From positions 1-56,950 of the forward strand of contig JAUWHO010000005.1 of assembly GCA_030605835.1 (NCBI GenBank): DNA of 56,950 nucleotides. The letters run 5' to 3'. This document shows, in pieces, positions 15,447-23,245 of the stretch (the first letter of the stretch is position 1; every line of letters begins with the position of its first letter). Made by a program: the position numbers and the translations under genes. The stretch comes from Candidatus Zixiibacteriota bacterium (lineage in GTDB: Bacteria; Zixibacteria; MSB-5A5; DG-27). A model generated the notes under the pieces. That model worked only from the letters and a program-made list of their open reading frames with translations, had not been told where the DNA came from and did not search any database.

Positions 15447-16688
15447 ATGGATCTGAGGGAGAAGTTAGAGAGAATGGATCCACACTCGGGCGTGAGAACC
15501 TCTGCGGAGGTTTCGATGCCTCCAGGGAGACGTTTGAGTGACTATCTGCCGGGCGGGGAGGTATCTACACCCTATGGTCCTTGCTTTTCAGTTAGATGGG
15601 AATATGATCTCGATCACTATCATGGCAGCTTTCAGCTTCAGAATCTTTTGACCCTGTCGGGGAAAGAGGTTCAGACTCTGACCTTCGACCAGAGCTTATC
15701 TGGATTCGATTTTAAGAGGGCAGCCTTCATTGATGTTGAGACCTCCAGCCTCTCAGGCGGGGTCGGCACTTTCGCTTTTCTAATTGGAGTTGCCTATCTG
15801 GAGAACGACAGCTTATGCGTCGAGCAATACCTGATGCGCGACTTCATCGAGGAACCAAATCTTCTCCACCTCCTTTCAGAGAGACTCAAGAGCTTCTCCT
15901 ATCTGGTCACATATAACGGGAAATGCTTCGACACCTCCATCCTGTCGGCTCGCTACCTTTTGAATCGTTTGAAGTCACCACTGGATTATCTTCCACACCT
16001 GGATCTGCTTTTCCCCGCTAGACGATTGTGGAGGAGGCGCTTTAAGGATTGTTCCTTAACGCACCTCGAGCTTGCGCTTTTAGACTTTCAGAGAGTAGAG
16101 GACATACCCTCACATCTAATTCCGCACATCTATTTCGACTATCTGCGAGATAACGATCCCGAGATGCTGGTGCCGGTGTTTAACCATAACCGTGATGATT
16201 TGGTCTCCCTTGTAGCTCTGACGGCAACTGCCTGCGAGCTTGTTCGGGAAGATCGGCCCTACTTCCTGACCCATCCTGTGGACTTGCTGAGTCTCGGTCG
16301 TCATTTCTACAACGCCGGAGAGTATCAGAAAACCGCCTCTATTCTGGAGGAGACTCCAGAGGGACAACTGTCCGCAGAGTTCAGAAGAGAATATCACTTC
16401 CTTCTCGGGGATTGCTGCAAGAAACTCTCTCTGTGGGACAAGGCCGAGGAGATCTGGAGTGCGTATTTAGAATCTGGTCAAACGTTTTGCCTGCATTTTC
16501 ATTTAGAGCTTGCAAAATTGTATGAACATCGTATCAAGGATTTATCCAGAGCCCGGCAGATGACCTTGATGGCGCTGTCAGGCTTTGAGAACTTGACGTC
16601 TGATTTGGGACAACGGTTTGTCAGGCTCCAGAGAGAGAAACTGCTGCATCGCCTCAATAGAATCGAGCGCAAACAGTTGAGGAATTGA
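15447..16688 (+). CDS. YprB-like RNase H-fold nuclease with C-terminal TPR-like region
   Basis: 413 residues. The middle part is the RNase_H_2 (YprB) fold related to DEDD exonucleases. D96 and E98 lie in F-I-D-V-E-T-S, a second motif Y-N-G-K-C-F-D-T follows about 65 residues later, and a third motif H-N-R-D-D-L-V-S closes the domain near 247. These give the acidic residues needed for two-metal catalysis on nucleic acid. The C-terminal about 150 residues form helix pairs resembling TPRs (for example L-S-L-G-R-H-F-Y-N-A-G-E-Y-Q-K). YprB-like proteins are widespread, often beside a DEAD-box helicase; here no helicase is adjacent. The last four bases overlap the frame of the DUF362 gene. Confidence 0.8.
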   Translation: MDLREKLERMDPHSGVRTSAEVSMPPGRRLSDYLPGGEVSTPYGPCFSVRWEYDLDHYHGSFQLQNLLTLSGKEVQTLTFDQSLSGFDFKRAAFIDVETSSLSGGVGTFAFLIGVAYLENDSLCVEQYLMRDFIEEPNLLHLLSERLKSFSYLVTYNGKCFDTSILSARYLLNRLKSPLDYLPHLDLLFPARRLWRRRFKDCSLTHLELALLDFQRVEDIPSHLIPHIYFDYLRDNDPEMLVPVFNHNRDDLVSLVALTATACELVREDRPYFLTHPVDLLSLGRHFYNAGEYQKTASILEETPEGQLSAEFRREYHFLLGDCCKKLSLWDKAEEIWSAYLESGQTFCLHFHLELAKLYEHRIKDLSRARQMTLMALSGFENLTSDLGQRFVRLQREKLLHRLNRIERKQLRN

Positions 16689-16750
16689 TCTATTGGGTCT
16701 TATTCCTCCTCGCAAGGTCGGTTGAGTTTCTCCTGATAGCCAGCGAAGAG

Positions 16751-17884
16751 ATGTCGGAAATGAAGTCACAGGTCTCCCTTCTCAGATGCAAAGACTACCG
16801 CCTCGAGGATGTTCACGAGGTAGTGAAACGGTCTTTCGATAACCTGGGTGGATTGGGGACATTTGCTAAGTCGGGTCAGAGAGTTTTGTTGAACCCGAAT
16901 CTACTCTCCGCCAAGGGACCGGAGCGGGCGATAACTACCCACCCTACAATTGTGATTGCGGTTGCCAGACAGCTCCAGGAGCTCGGATGTGAAGTCTTCA
17001 TCGGCGATTCGCCCGGAGGTGCCACTCAGGGGGTGAAGCGGGTCTGGAATAACACCCAGATGAGCGACGCCGCCACCACCGTGGGAGCAACGTTGATAAA
17101 CTTCGAGACGAGCGGTGTCTACGATAAAAGCGTGAACGGCAATCTCTACAGGCTGTCTAAACCCCTTTTCGACTTCGACCTTGTGATCAGCCTCCCGAAG
17201 CTGAAAACCCACGTTTTGACCTTGATGACCGGAGCAGTAAAGAACAACTTCGGTGCCGTCCCCGGGGTGCGCAAGGCGGAATATCATAAGAACTTTCCCA
17301 AGGCGAACGATTTTTCAGCCGTGCTGGTTGACATTTTCAGTGTGGTTAAACCCGCGCTCTATCTGATGGATGCAATTCTGTCCATGGAGGGAGACGGTCC
17401 TTCTTCCGGAGAGCCAAAGACTCTCGGGCTGATTCTGGCTTCAACGGATGGAGTGGCAATGGATGCCGTTGCCGCCGGCATAATGGGATTCAAGCCGGGG
17501 CAGATTCCAACGACCACAATTGCCAGCGAGCGAGGATTAGGAACCGGTGATTTAGACCAGATTGAAATCATCGGCGAGAGACTATCAGAGGTCAAGCCAA
17601 AAGATTTCAAAACCCCCTCCAATAAGTTCTGGAAATTAACGCCGAGATTCATCATAAGATTAATAGAACCCTACTTCTGGATCCGTCCTGCTATCAATCA
17701 AGAGCTATGCACCAATTGTAACACCTGCGTGGAGAACTGCCCGATGAATACAATTTCGGCAGATTCGGAGATTCCCACCTTTGACTACGAGAAGTGTATC
17801 AATTGTCTCTGCTGCCACGAGCTGTGTCCGGAGGGGGCGGTCTTTTTGGAGAAAAGTTGGCTGGCAAGAAGGATTGGACGATAA
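16751..17884 (+). CDS. DUF362 protein with two C-terminal 4Fe-4S clusters
   Basis: About 377 residues. The N-terminal DUF362 domain begins with the family-like V-S-L-L-R-C-K-D-Y and contains N-P-N-L-L-S, the D-S-P-G-G turn, S-L-P-K-L-K-T-H and the K-N-N-F-G-A-V-P-G motif. A bacterial ferredoxin module follows with C-x2-C-x2-C-x3-C-P twice (CTNCNTCVENCP and CINCLCCHELCP), so it binds two 4Fe-4S clusters and probably handles electrons. The substrate is not known for the family. The frame is open to a TTG at 16685, overlapping the previous stop. I prefer the ATG at 16751 (or 16760) because the family starts just before the V-x-L-x-R-C motif. Confidence 0.85.
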   Translation: MSEMKSQVSLLRCKDYRLEDVHEVVKRSFDNLGGLGTFAKSGQRVLLNPNLLSAKGPERAITTHPTIVIAVARQLQELGCEVFIGDSPGGATQGVKRVWNNTQMSDAATTVGATLINFETSGVYDKSVNGNLYRLSKPLFDFDLVISLPKLKTHVLTLMTGAVKNNFGAVPGVRKAEYHKNFPKANDFSAVLVDIFSVVKPALYLMDAILSMEGDGPSSGEPKTLGLILASTDGVAMDAVAAGIMGFKPGQIPTTTIASERGLGTGDLDQIEIIGERLSEVKPKDFKTPSNKFWKLTPRFIIRLIEPYFWIRPAINQELCTNCNTCVENCPMNTISADSEIPTFDYEKCINCLCCHELCPEGAVFLEKSWLARRIGR

Positions 17885-17956
17885 GAGGTCAGGCAAAGAT
17901 TAGACTTGATATACTGAAGCTGAAGTCTATATTTCCTCTTGTCAGCATCTGTGTTC

Positions 17957-18040
17957 GGAGGGCTAGTCCTAATTGGTAAGGCAGCGGACTTGAAATCCGC
18001 CTCCCGTAAGGGATTGGGGGTTCGAATCCCTCGCCCTCCG
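17957..18040 (+). tRNA. tRNA-Ser (anticodon UGA)
   Basis: 84 bases folding as a class II tRNA. The acceptor stem GGAGGGC (17957-17963) pairs with GCCCTCC (18033-18039), with discriminator G at 18040. The anticodon stem GCGGA/TCCGC (17984-17988, 17996-18000) encloses the loop CTTGAAA with anticodon TGA at 17991-17993. There is a long variable arm CTCCCGTAAGGGA and a T-loop GGTTCGAATCC. The CCA end is not encoded. It reads UCA (and other UCN) serine codons. Confidence 0.95.
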
Positions 18041-18091
18041 TCTTTCCGCCGAAGGCGGAAAGAGGTTAATGGTTCATGGTTAATAGTCAAT
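18041..18091. repeat. Perfect hairpin plus four heptamer units after tRNA-Ser
   Basis: A perfect 10-bp stem TCTTTCCGCC/GGCGGAAAGA with a GAA loop (18041-18063) directly follows the tRNA. The heptamers GGTTAAT, GGTTCAT, GGTTAAT and AGTCAAT (18064-18091) come next. The layout is the same as at 12098 and 19965. The hairpin may stop tRNA transcription, but it has no T-run. Confidence 0.85.
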
Positions 18092-18145
18092 AGAAGCTCC
18101 CCATACAGTGCAGGGATTTAGGGTCAAAAGTCGGAGGCGGGGGAC

Positions 18146-18850
18146 ATGACTGGTCAATCCTCGGAAGAGCAGAATGAAGTGCGTGAAACAAAGACCCCAA
18201 AATCTGTTGCTCGTATTAAAGCAAAGTTGCAGAGACTCCATCTTTGGATAGAGAAATACCACCGCTCCCTTGACCTCGCAATTAAGATAGTCGGTGTCGT
18301 GGCTGCGGTCGCGGCTGCGATCTTCGTCCTTTGCCAAATCGACCAAATAACGAGGCAAACCAAGGCGATATGGTATTCAAACAGGCCAGTACTGAGGATT
18401 GCCCCCATAGATCCCTCAAGAGATATTCAACCATTTAAGGGAGAAATCACAAGGTCAGGTGGAACATTTTTCGACAGCACCCACTATTCCAAGCTTAGCT
18501 TCACAATCGAAAATGTAGGGAATACACCGGCTTCAGTTGATAAGATCTATTACGAGCTTGTGACGAGAGATACAGTAGTGTGTCACACTTCGAGCTACGG
18601 AGACTTACCTTCACTTCCAAAAGACAGGGCCGTTGCGCCTATGTATCTGCTGTTGCCAAAAGGCGAGACAAATATATTTAAGATAGAAATCACATATAAT
18701 TGGGAACGACCTGTGGATGTCGATGAGAAGTTCATACTTGAAAAACACTTTGTTGCAGACTATGCACAGGAATCTTGGCAACTAAAAATCTTGTCATCAG
18801 AACAATATAGGGCTGAAAAAGAGCAATTCTGCCAAGGAAAAGATTTTTGA
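18146..18850 (+). CDS. Unknown protein with one transmembrane helix
   Basis: 234 residues, family not recognised. A charged N-terminal cytoplasmic stretch (1-42) is followed by one membrane helix at about 45-65 (an A/V-rich core). A soluble domain of about 165 residues follows, with L-S-F-T-I-E-N-V-G-N-T-P-A near 125-140, a pattern seen in Ig-like or immunoglobulin-fold accessory proteins with an 'N-x-G-N-x-P-A' strand. A purine-rich GGGGGAC just before the ATG can serve as ribosome-binding site. The gene is more A+T-rich in feel than its neighbours. It sits alone between tRNA-Ser and a gene-poor stretch with relics, a usual place for recently acquired genes; this origin is an inference. Confidence 0.65.
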   Translation: MTGQSSEEQNEVRETKTPKSVARIKAKLQRLHLWIEKYHRSLDLAIKIVGVVAAVAAAIFVLCQIDQITRQTKAIWYSNRPVLRIAPIDPSRDIQPFKGEITRSGGTFFDSTHYSKLSFTIENVGNTPASVDKIYYELVTRDTVVCHTSSYGDLPSLPKDRAVAPMYLLLPKGETNIFKIEITYNWERPVDVDEKFILEKHFVADYAQESWQLKILSSEQYRAEKEQFCQGKDF

Positions 18851-19197
18851 TCCCTCGTAGGCTTCAAAACTGAGAAACCATACAATGAATCTCGGTGGGA
18901 TCTGGCGATATTAATTAGAATTGTTCATCAATCTTCAGACCGCTATAACAGTTCTAATGTTGTCCCAGATACCCCGTTTTGATTGGTAGCCAGGTATAAA
19001 TCTGAAATGCAGAACAGAATCAGCGGGGCAATTCCGATAGTTATTGGCATTTTCGCCATCTTTTTGGGGCGGAGAATTCCATGGCTGTTACCTACTTCCT
19101 TATAGTTCAACAGATTAGAAGTAAGTATTCGAAGGCAGGGAATTTGCTGATCAAGGGACTGAGAATTAAGCAGAGTATGAAAGGGGGCGAACGAAAA
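18851..19197. other. Intergenic region between the membrane protein and the lipoprotein
   Basis: About 350 bases without a supported gene. A 32-codon hydrophobic frame from an ATG at 19007 to the TAG at 19103 (begins MQNRISGAIPIVIGIFAI) could be a small membrane peptide or a relic. It has no clear ribosome-binding site, so it is not called. Confidence 0.4.
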
Positions 19198-19758
19198 ATG
19201 AGCAAAAACTCAAAAGGCTTATTTCTAATCGGTTTGGCACTCGCGATTTTATCGTTGCTGGTTCTTTCTGTCTCTTGCATCGAGAGTCCCTTCGCGACCG
19301 ATGAAGAAGAGGATACACCACCCACTACTGAATTCCTGGAGGGCCTCGACGAGGACGGACCAAATGCTCCTTCATCTTTGATATCCCAGAGTGCTTCCAC
19401 TACAATTACTGCGGAGTATGGAGGGGAGTTGCTACTTACTGAATTTGGCAGCAATACTGGTCTGTTCGTTCCAGCAAACAGCCTTACGAGCGACTGTCGT
19501 ATCAGTGTCCTGGCCAAATTGTGGTACAATCAAGGCAAGTACATCATCACCCTGGATTTCTCTCCTGACAGCCTCGTCTTCGAGGCCGCGGCAGCGCTGC
19601 GAGTGGATGGTAAACATTTCAGTTCGGCTGGCGAACTCAATCTCTTTTGGTACGACCAACAGTTGGAGAAATGGGCGTTTCAGGCGACAGGCGAGATTCA
19701 AGAGGGTTTGGCAGAGTTTGAGCTTGACCATTTCAGCAAATATGCGATAAGCAATTAG
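19198..19758 (+). CDS. Probable outer-surface or periplasmic lipoprotein, ZU5-like domain
   Basis: 186 residues. The frame extends upstream to 19081, but the signal sequence MSKNSKGLFLIGLALA begins at 19198, with an AGGGGG about ten bases upstream, so that start is used. A lipobox-like L-S-V-S-C puts the lipidated cysteine at residue 27. An acidic, P/T-rich linker (about 33-50) follows. The folded part has T-E-F-G-S-N-T-G-L-F-V-P-A-N-S-L, L-D-F-S-P-D-S-L-V-F and L-D-H-F-S-K-Y-A-I strands. These recall ZU5/GAIN-type beta domains that are common in exported proteins of FCB and related candidate phyla. No enzyme residues are seen. It is followed by a hairpin terminator. Confidence 0.75.
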   Translation: MSKNSKGLFLIGLALAILSLLVLSVSCIESPFATDEEEDTPPTTEFLEGLDEDGPNAPSSLISQSASTTITAEYGGELLLTEFGSNTGLFVPANSLTSDCRISVLAKLWYNQGKYIITLDFSPDSLVFEAAAALRVDGKHFSSAGELNLFWYDQQLEKWAFQATGEIQEGLAEFELDHFSKYAISN

Positions 19759-19783
19759 GCGCACAACAATTAACTCGGGAAAA

Positions 19784-19819
19784 GGGGCTAGGCGAATGCC
19801 CGGCCCCTCTTGTTGTTTC
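19784..19819 (+). terminator. Intrinsic terminator after the lipoprotein gene
   Basis: A stem of about 10 bp, GGGGCTAGGC/GCCCGGCCCC with one mismatch and a GAAT loop (19784-19807). It is followed by the T-rich TCTTGTTGTTT. Confidence 0.7.
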
Positions 19820-19964
19820 GTTTGCCTGGAGAGTGTCAGTCTCGACAGATATGCTGATTCCTGATTTCATTCCGACGCACTGATACACGACTTCCACGGT
19901 ATTGCCCGAGATTCAAGTTACTAAGCGCAATAGAGTTCTAAAGCTGCCCCAAATTCGCCCGTTT

Positions 19965-20014
19965 CCTTCCGCCGAGGGCGGAAGGAGATTAATAGTTCAT
20001 GGTTAATAGTAAAT
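19965..20014. repeat. Perfect hairpin plus four heptamer units
   Basis: A perfect 9-bp stem CCTTCCGCC/GGCGGAAGG with a GAG loop (19965-19985), then the heptamers GATTAAT, AGTTCAT, GGTTAAT and AGTAAAT (19987-20014). It is almost a copy of the element at 18041-18091. Confidence 0.85.
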
Positions 20015-20102
20015 GGTACCTCTCCCCCTCCTGAATTTCCTTGCGAAAACAGCGTTTAGTGGCTGCTGATAACGGGGCACAATGCGTCAGCTCCTCACTC
20101 AT

Positions 20103-20270
20103 CAACATGTAGCCGGTGACCTTCGGCACTCTAATAAGATGAGCAAGCTTCCCACCAATGATCCCTGAGAGAATCATCCCCCCGATGCTCAAAAGCTCAT
20201 TTGCCTCGATCACAGGCAGTTCGTCAGTAAATGGTTCGGCCAAGCTAATCTCACTCAGGTGTAAAGTCAC
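20103..20270 (-). pseudogene. N-terminal relic of a CPA2-type cation/proton antiporter
   Basis: The minus-strand frame starting at 20270 encodes, at residues 24-56, L-L-S-I-G-G-M-I-L-S-G-I-I-G-G-K-L-A followed by R-V-P-K-V-T-G-Y-M-L. This is the first-helix signature of KefB/NhaS-type exchangers (G-x-L-A-x-x-L-x-x-P-x-V-x-G-Y). After that the frame runs into unrelated sequence and stops at 19989, and no further antiporter helices are present. About 35 of some 400 residues remain. The truncated end faces a heptamer array. Confidence 0.6.
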
Positions 20271-20391
20271 AAATCGCTCAACTCGGGGAAACCGGAGAGG
20301 GAGTGCGTAGATTATTGCGGAATGAGAAAATAAGGAGGCCGTTGAATGAAGTTTGTTCTGGCCTTACGGATTCACTTTCTGCCAGTAAGAG

Positions 20392-20529
20392 CTAAAGCAT
20401 CCCTTTCCTGAAGGCGGAACCGAGATAGAGTATCGGCAGATAGATTGCTACCACAATGAAGAGGATCACCCCGGCGGTCAGAACTATCAATACCGGGGTT
20501 ATCAGAGAGGTGAGTCGGGTGAGGATGGT
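20392..20529 (-). pseudogene. C-terminal relic of a type II secretion/pilus F protein (GspF/PilC)
   Basis: 45 codons ending at the TAG at 20392 read T-I-L-T-R-L-T-S-L-I-T-P-V-L-I, then a V/I/L-rich membrane helix, then V-V-A-I-Y-L-P-I-L-Y-L. This matches the last transmembrane segment of GspF/PilC (L-I-E-P-x-L-I-V...A-x-Y-L-P-I). No start codon or upstream GspF sequence exists: the fragment begins where a heptamer array begins (20527). It is a decayed or recombination-truncated gene end. Confidence 0.65.
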
Positions 20530-20568
20530 GAGTGGTCAGTAGTAAGTAGTCGGCAGTCGGTGGCTCAT
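20527..20568. repeat. Heptamer array, about six units
   Basis: 7-base units GGTGAGT, GGTCAGT, AGTAAGT, AGTCGGC, AGTCGGT and GGCTCAT. The array abuts the GspF relic on one side and lies before the epimerase gene end on the other. Confidence 0.75.
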
Positions 20569-20612
20569 GCTGGCTGATGGGTGATTCTCGGTAACACTAT
20601 ATCCACCGGGGA

Positions 20613-21587
20613 TTATCGATCACTAATGCTGATTGCGGTTTGCAGGGCCGGTTTTTCCACCTTGCTGACCAGATGTTCTACAGTGAGCCTCAACCCCTGA
20701 TGGAAGTTCACCTCGGGATGGTAGCCCAGCAACTGTTGAGCTTTAGTTATTTCCGCCAGGGATTGCCTCACATCTCCTGGCTTTGGAGGGGCGTATTTGG
20801 GTTTGACATTGGTTCCCATTATCTGGTTTAACATTGCCGCCAACTGATTCAAGTTGAAGCTGGCCCCACAGGCCACGTTTATGATCTGGCCGGCGACCCC
20901 CTCGGATTCACAGGCCAACAGGTTGGCCTCGACCACGTTGGAAACGTATGTGAAATCCCGAGATTGTCCTCCGTCTCCGTAGATCACCGGAGCATCTCCC
21001 CGAGAGAGCTGCATAATGAACTTCGGAATGACGGCGGCGTATTGGGAGCTGGGATTCTGCTTTGGGCCGAAGACGTTAAAATACCTCAAACAGACTGTCT
21101 CCAATCCGTAAAGACGATGATAGGTAATACAGTATTCCTCCCCAGCCAGTTTGGTGATGGCGTATGGCGAAAGCGGCTCAGGCTTCATCTGCTCTCGTCT
21201 CGCAACGCTGCTGCTGTTGCCATAAATGGATGAAGAGGAAGCATAGATGAACCTTCTGACTTTGTTTCTCCTGGCGGCTTCCAGCAGGTTTAAGGTCCCG
21301 TTTATGTTTACCTCGTTGGAGGTCAAAGGATTGTCAACAGACCTTTCCACGGAGGGCAAGGCCGCCTGGTGAAGGACGATATCCACACCCTCCATGGCAT
21401 TAGTGACCGTCCAGTAATCACGGATGTCGCCCTCGAAAACCTCTATTCTATCTTCAAGACCGGCCAAATTCCCTCGGCGGCCGGAGGAGAAATTATCCAG
21501 AACGCGCACCCTCAGGCCGCGGTTGACCAGGACCTCCACGATGTTGGAGCCGATAAACCCGGCCCCTCCAGGGACAAGATAAAGCAT
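20613..21587 (-). CDS. NAD-dependent nucleotide-sugar epimerase (extended SDR)
   Basis: 324 residues of the GalE/WbpP type, probably a UDP-hexose or UDP-N-acetylhexosamine 4-epimerase making sugars for surface polysaccharide. The NAD-binding G-G-A-G-F-I-G is at 7-13; the residue before it is P where T is usual. D31 can bind the adenosine ribose. The catalytic set is S118-S120 and Y142-x3-K146 (YAITK). R-Y-F-N-V-F-G-P and the G-D-G-x-Q-S-R-D-F-T-Y-V motif are present. A GGAGAAGG just before the ATG supports the start. It shares direction with ugd 200 bases upstream, fitting a nucleotide-sugar pathway. The exact substrate cannot be told. Confidence 0.88.
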   Translation of the reverse strand: MLYLVPGGAGFIGSNIVEVLVNRGLRVRVLDNFSSGRRGNLAGLEDRIEVFEGDIRDYWTVTNAMEGVDIVLHQAALPSVERSVDNPLTSNEVNINGTLNLLEAARRNKVRRFIYASSSSIYGNSSSVARREQMKPEPLSPYAITKLAGEEYCITYHRLYGLETVCLRYFNVFGPKQNPSSQYAAVIPKFIMQLSRGDAPVIYGDGGQSRDFTYVSNVVEANLLACESEGVAGQIINVACGASFNLNQLAAMLNQIMGTNVKPKYAPPKPGDVRQSLAEITKAQQLLGYHPEVNFHQGLRLTVEHLVSKVEKPALQTAISISDR

Positions 21588-21790
21588 CCTTCTCCCCTCT
21601 TCAAGATTGCATCTCTCTGAAGCGGTATATCGGAAACTTTTGGGGGAAGTTCAAGCGGAGAGTGCAAAATAACCTTTGGCCAAAGTTCGAGCGAATTGGA
21701 CAGACAGAAAAACCCCAAGATAACGAACCCCAGTCACCTGTCAGGTTCAGGGGGTTTTCAATAGTGCTCAGTTCTGGAGATGTTAAGAAC

Positions 21791-23101
21791 TCAGTCTGAG
21801 AGGTTTCTGCCGACGCCGACGTAGTTGAACCCCAATGCCTTCATCCTGGCCGGAGAGTAGATATTACGCCCATCGACGACATTGGGTTGTCGCATCAGAC
21901 TTTTGAGTCTCTGCAGATCCAGCTCCCGGAACTCATTCCACTCCGTTATCACCACTATGCAGTCGACGCCCTCGGCGGCGGCGTAAACATCCTTGACGTA
22001 AATGATATCGTTGAGGTGTTTCGATGCCTCCTTGGAGGCGATGGGGTCGTAAGCTCTTATTCTTGCTCCCTTCTGCAGCAACTTCGGAATAATCGTTAAG
22101 GAGGGAGCCTCCCTGACATCGTCGGTATTAGGCTTGAACGACAAGCCGAGAATGCCGATCTCTTTATCCTTCAGATCACCGACGAGCTTTTCGGTTTTCT
22201 CCACGATAGAAAGCATCTGAAGCCTATTTACCTCCTCCGCGGCCCGTCCGATTTTGAAATCATAGTCAGCCTTTTTGGCGATGTGAATCAGGGCCTGCAG
22301 GTCCTTCGGGAAGCAGCTTCCCCCATACCCCGGTCCCGGGGAGAGGAAGCGCGGACCGATGCGCCGATCCAAGCCAATACCCTTCGCCACCTCCTCCACG
22401 TCCGCACCCACCCGCTCGCAGATGTTTGCAATCTCGTTGATGAAGGAGACCTTGGTGGCCAAAAGAGAGTTGGAGGCATATTTTATCATCTCCGCGGTCT
22501 CGTTGGAGGTCACCAGAATTGGGGTGTCGATCAGCTCCAGAGGCCGATACATCTCCTTCATTACTTCAATCGCTCGCTGGGAACTGGCGCCTATAACGAC
22601 GCGGTCTGGCCGCATGAAGTCTTCCACCGCCGAGCCCTCTCGCAGGAATTCAGGGTTGGAGACGATGTCGAAGTCGAGCTGGCGACTCTGGCTTTCCTCG
22701 ATCAAGGAGACCGCCTTCTGGGCGGTGCCGACCGGGACAGTGCTTTTGATGACCACCACCTTGTAGCCGTTCATGGACTTGCCGATGTCCTTGCACACCT
22801 GCACGAAGGCGGAGAGGTCGGTCCAGCCGTCATCTCTCGGAGGGGTACCGACAGCGATGAAAACCACAGAGCTGTTTTCTACGGCCTCACCTAAATCGTC
22901 GGTGAAATGAAGCCTCTCCCTTTCGATGTTTCGGTGGATGAGATCGTTCAATCCGATCTCGTAAATTGGAACCAAACCCTTTCTCAGTAACTTAATCTTT
23001 TGGTCGTCGTTATCGACGCAGGTCACATTTAAGCCAAAATCGGAGAGGCAGGTACCGACTACCAGGCCCACATATCCAACGCCGACTACAGTTATCTCCA
23101 T
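21791..23101 (-). CDS. ugd: UDP-glucose 6-dehydrogenase
   Basis: 436 residues. It oxidises UDP-glucose to UDP-glucuronate with two NAD+, feeding uronic acid or pentose synthesis for envelope polysaccharides. The N-terminal Rossmann motif G-V-G-Y-V-G-L is at 7-13, with the conserved E-I-G-L near 48 and S-T-V-P-V-G-T near 120. The catalytic C263 lies in the G-Y-G-G-S-C-F-P-K-D loop. L-S-F-K-P-N-T-D-D-V-R-E-A begins the C-terminal domain. Length is normal. GDP-mannose dehydrogenases look similar, but the family details favour UDP-glucose. It lies near the epimerase and the deacetylase, all on the minus strand. Confidence 0.92.
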   Translation of the reverse strand: MEITVVGVGYVGLVVGTCLSDFGLNVTCVDNDDQKIKLLRKGLVPIYEIGLNDLIHRNIERERLHFTDDLGEAVENSSVVFIAVGTPPRDDGWTDLSAFVQVCKDIGKSMNGYKVVVIKSTVPVGTAQKAVSLIEESQSRQLDFDIVSNPEFLREGSAVEDFMRPDRVVIGASSQRAIEVMKEMYRPLELIDTPILVTSNETAEMIKYASNSLLATKVSFINEIANICERVGADVEEVAKGIGLDRRIGPRFLSPGPGYGGSCFPKDLQALIHIAKKADYDFKIGRAAEEVNRLQMLSIVEKTEKLVGDLKDKEIGILGLSFKPNTDDVREAPSLTIIPKLLQKGARIRAYDPIASKEASKHLNDIIYVKDVYAAAEGVDCIVVITEWNEFRELDLQRLKSLMRQPNVVDGRNIYSPARMKALGFNYVGVGRNLSD

Positions 23102-23245
23102 TTGAGGTTACCTTTCCAAATTTCCACTAAGCCAAAAGTGTCACCCAAAACCTTGAGGAAGTTAGTCTATATTCATACACAATTAGGTCTTATAAAGCAA
23201 TCGAAATATCAGGTTTTTTGAGTCTTTCCCCTTTTTTTAGCTTTG

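Noticed and set aside
18041-18063. Hairpin after tRNA-Ser considered as an intrinsic terminator
   Set aside because: The stem is perfect but no T-run follows, and near-copies occur away from gene ends, so it is listed as part of a repeat module instead.
19007-19105. 32-codon hydrophobic small frame
   Set aside because: It could be a small membrane protein, but there is no convincing ribosome-binding site and no alignment was possible by eye.
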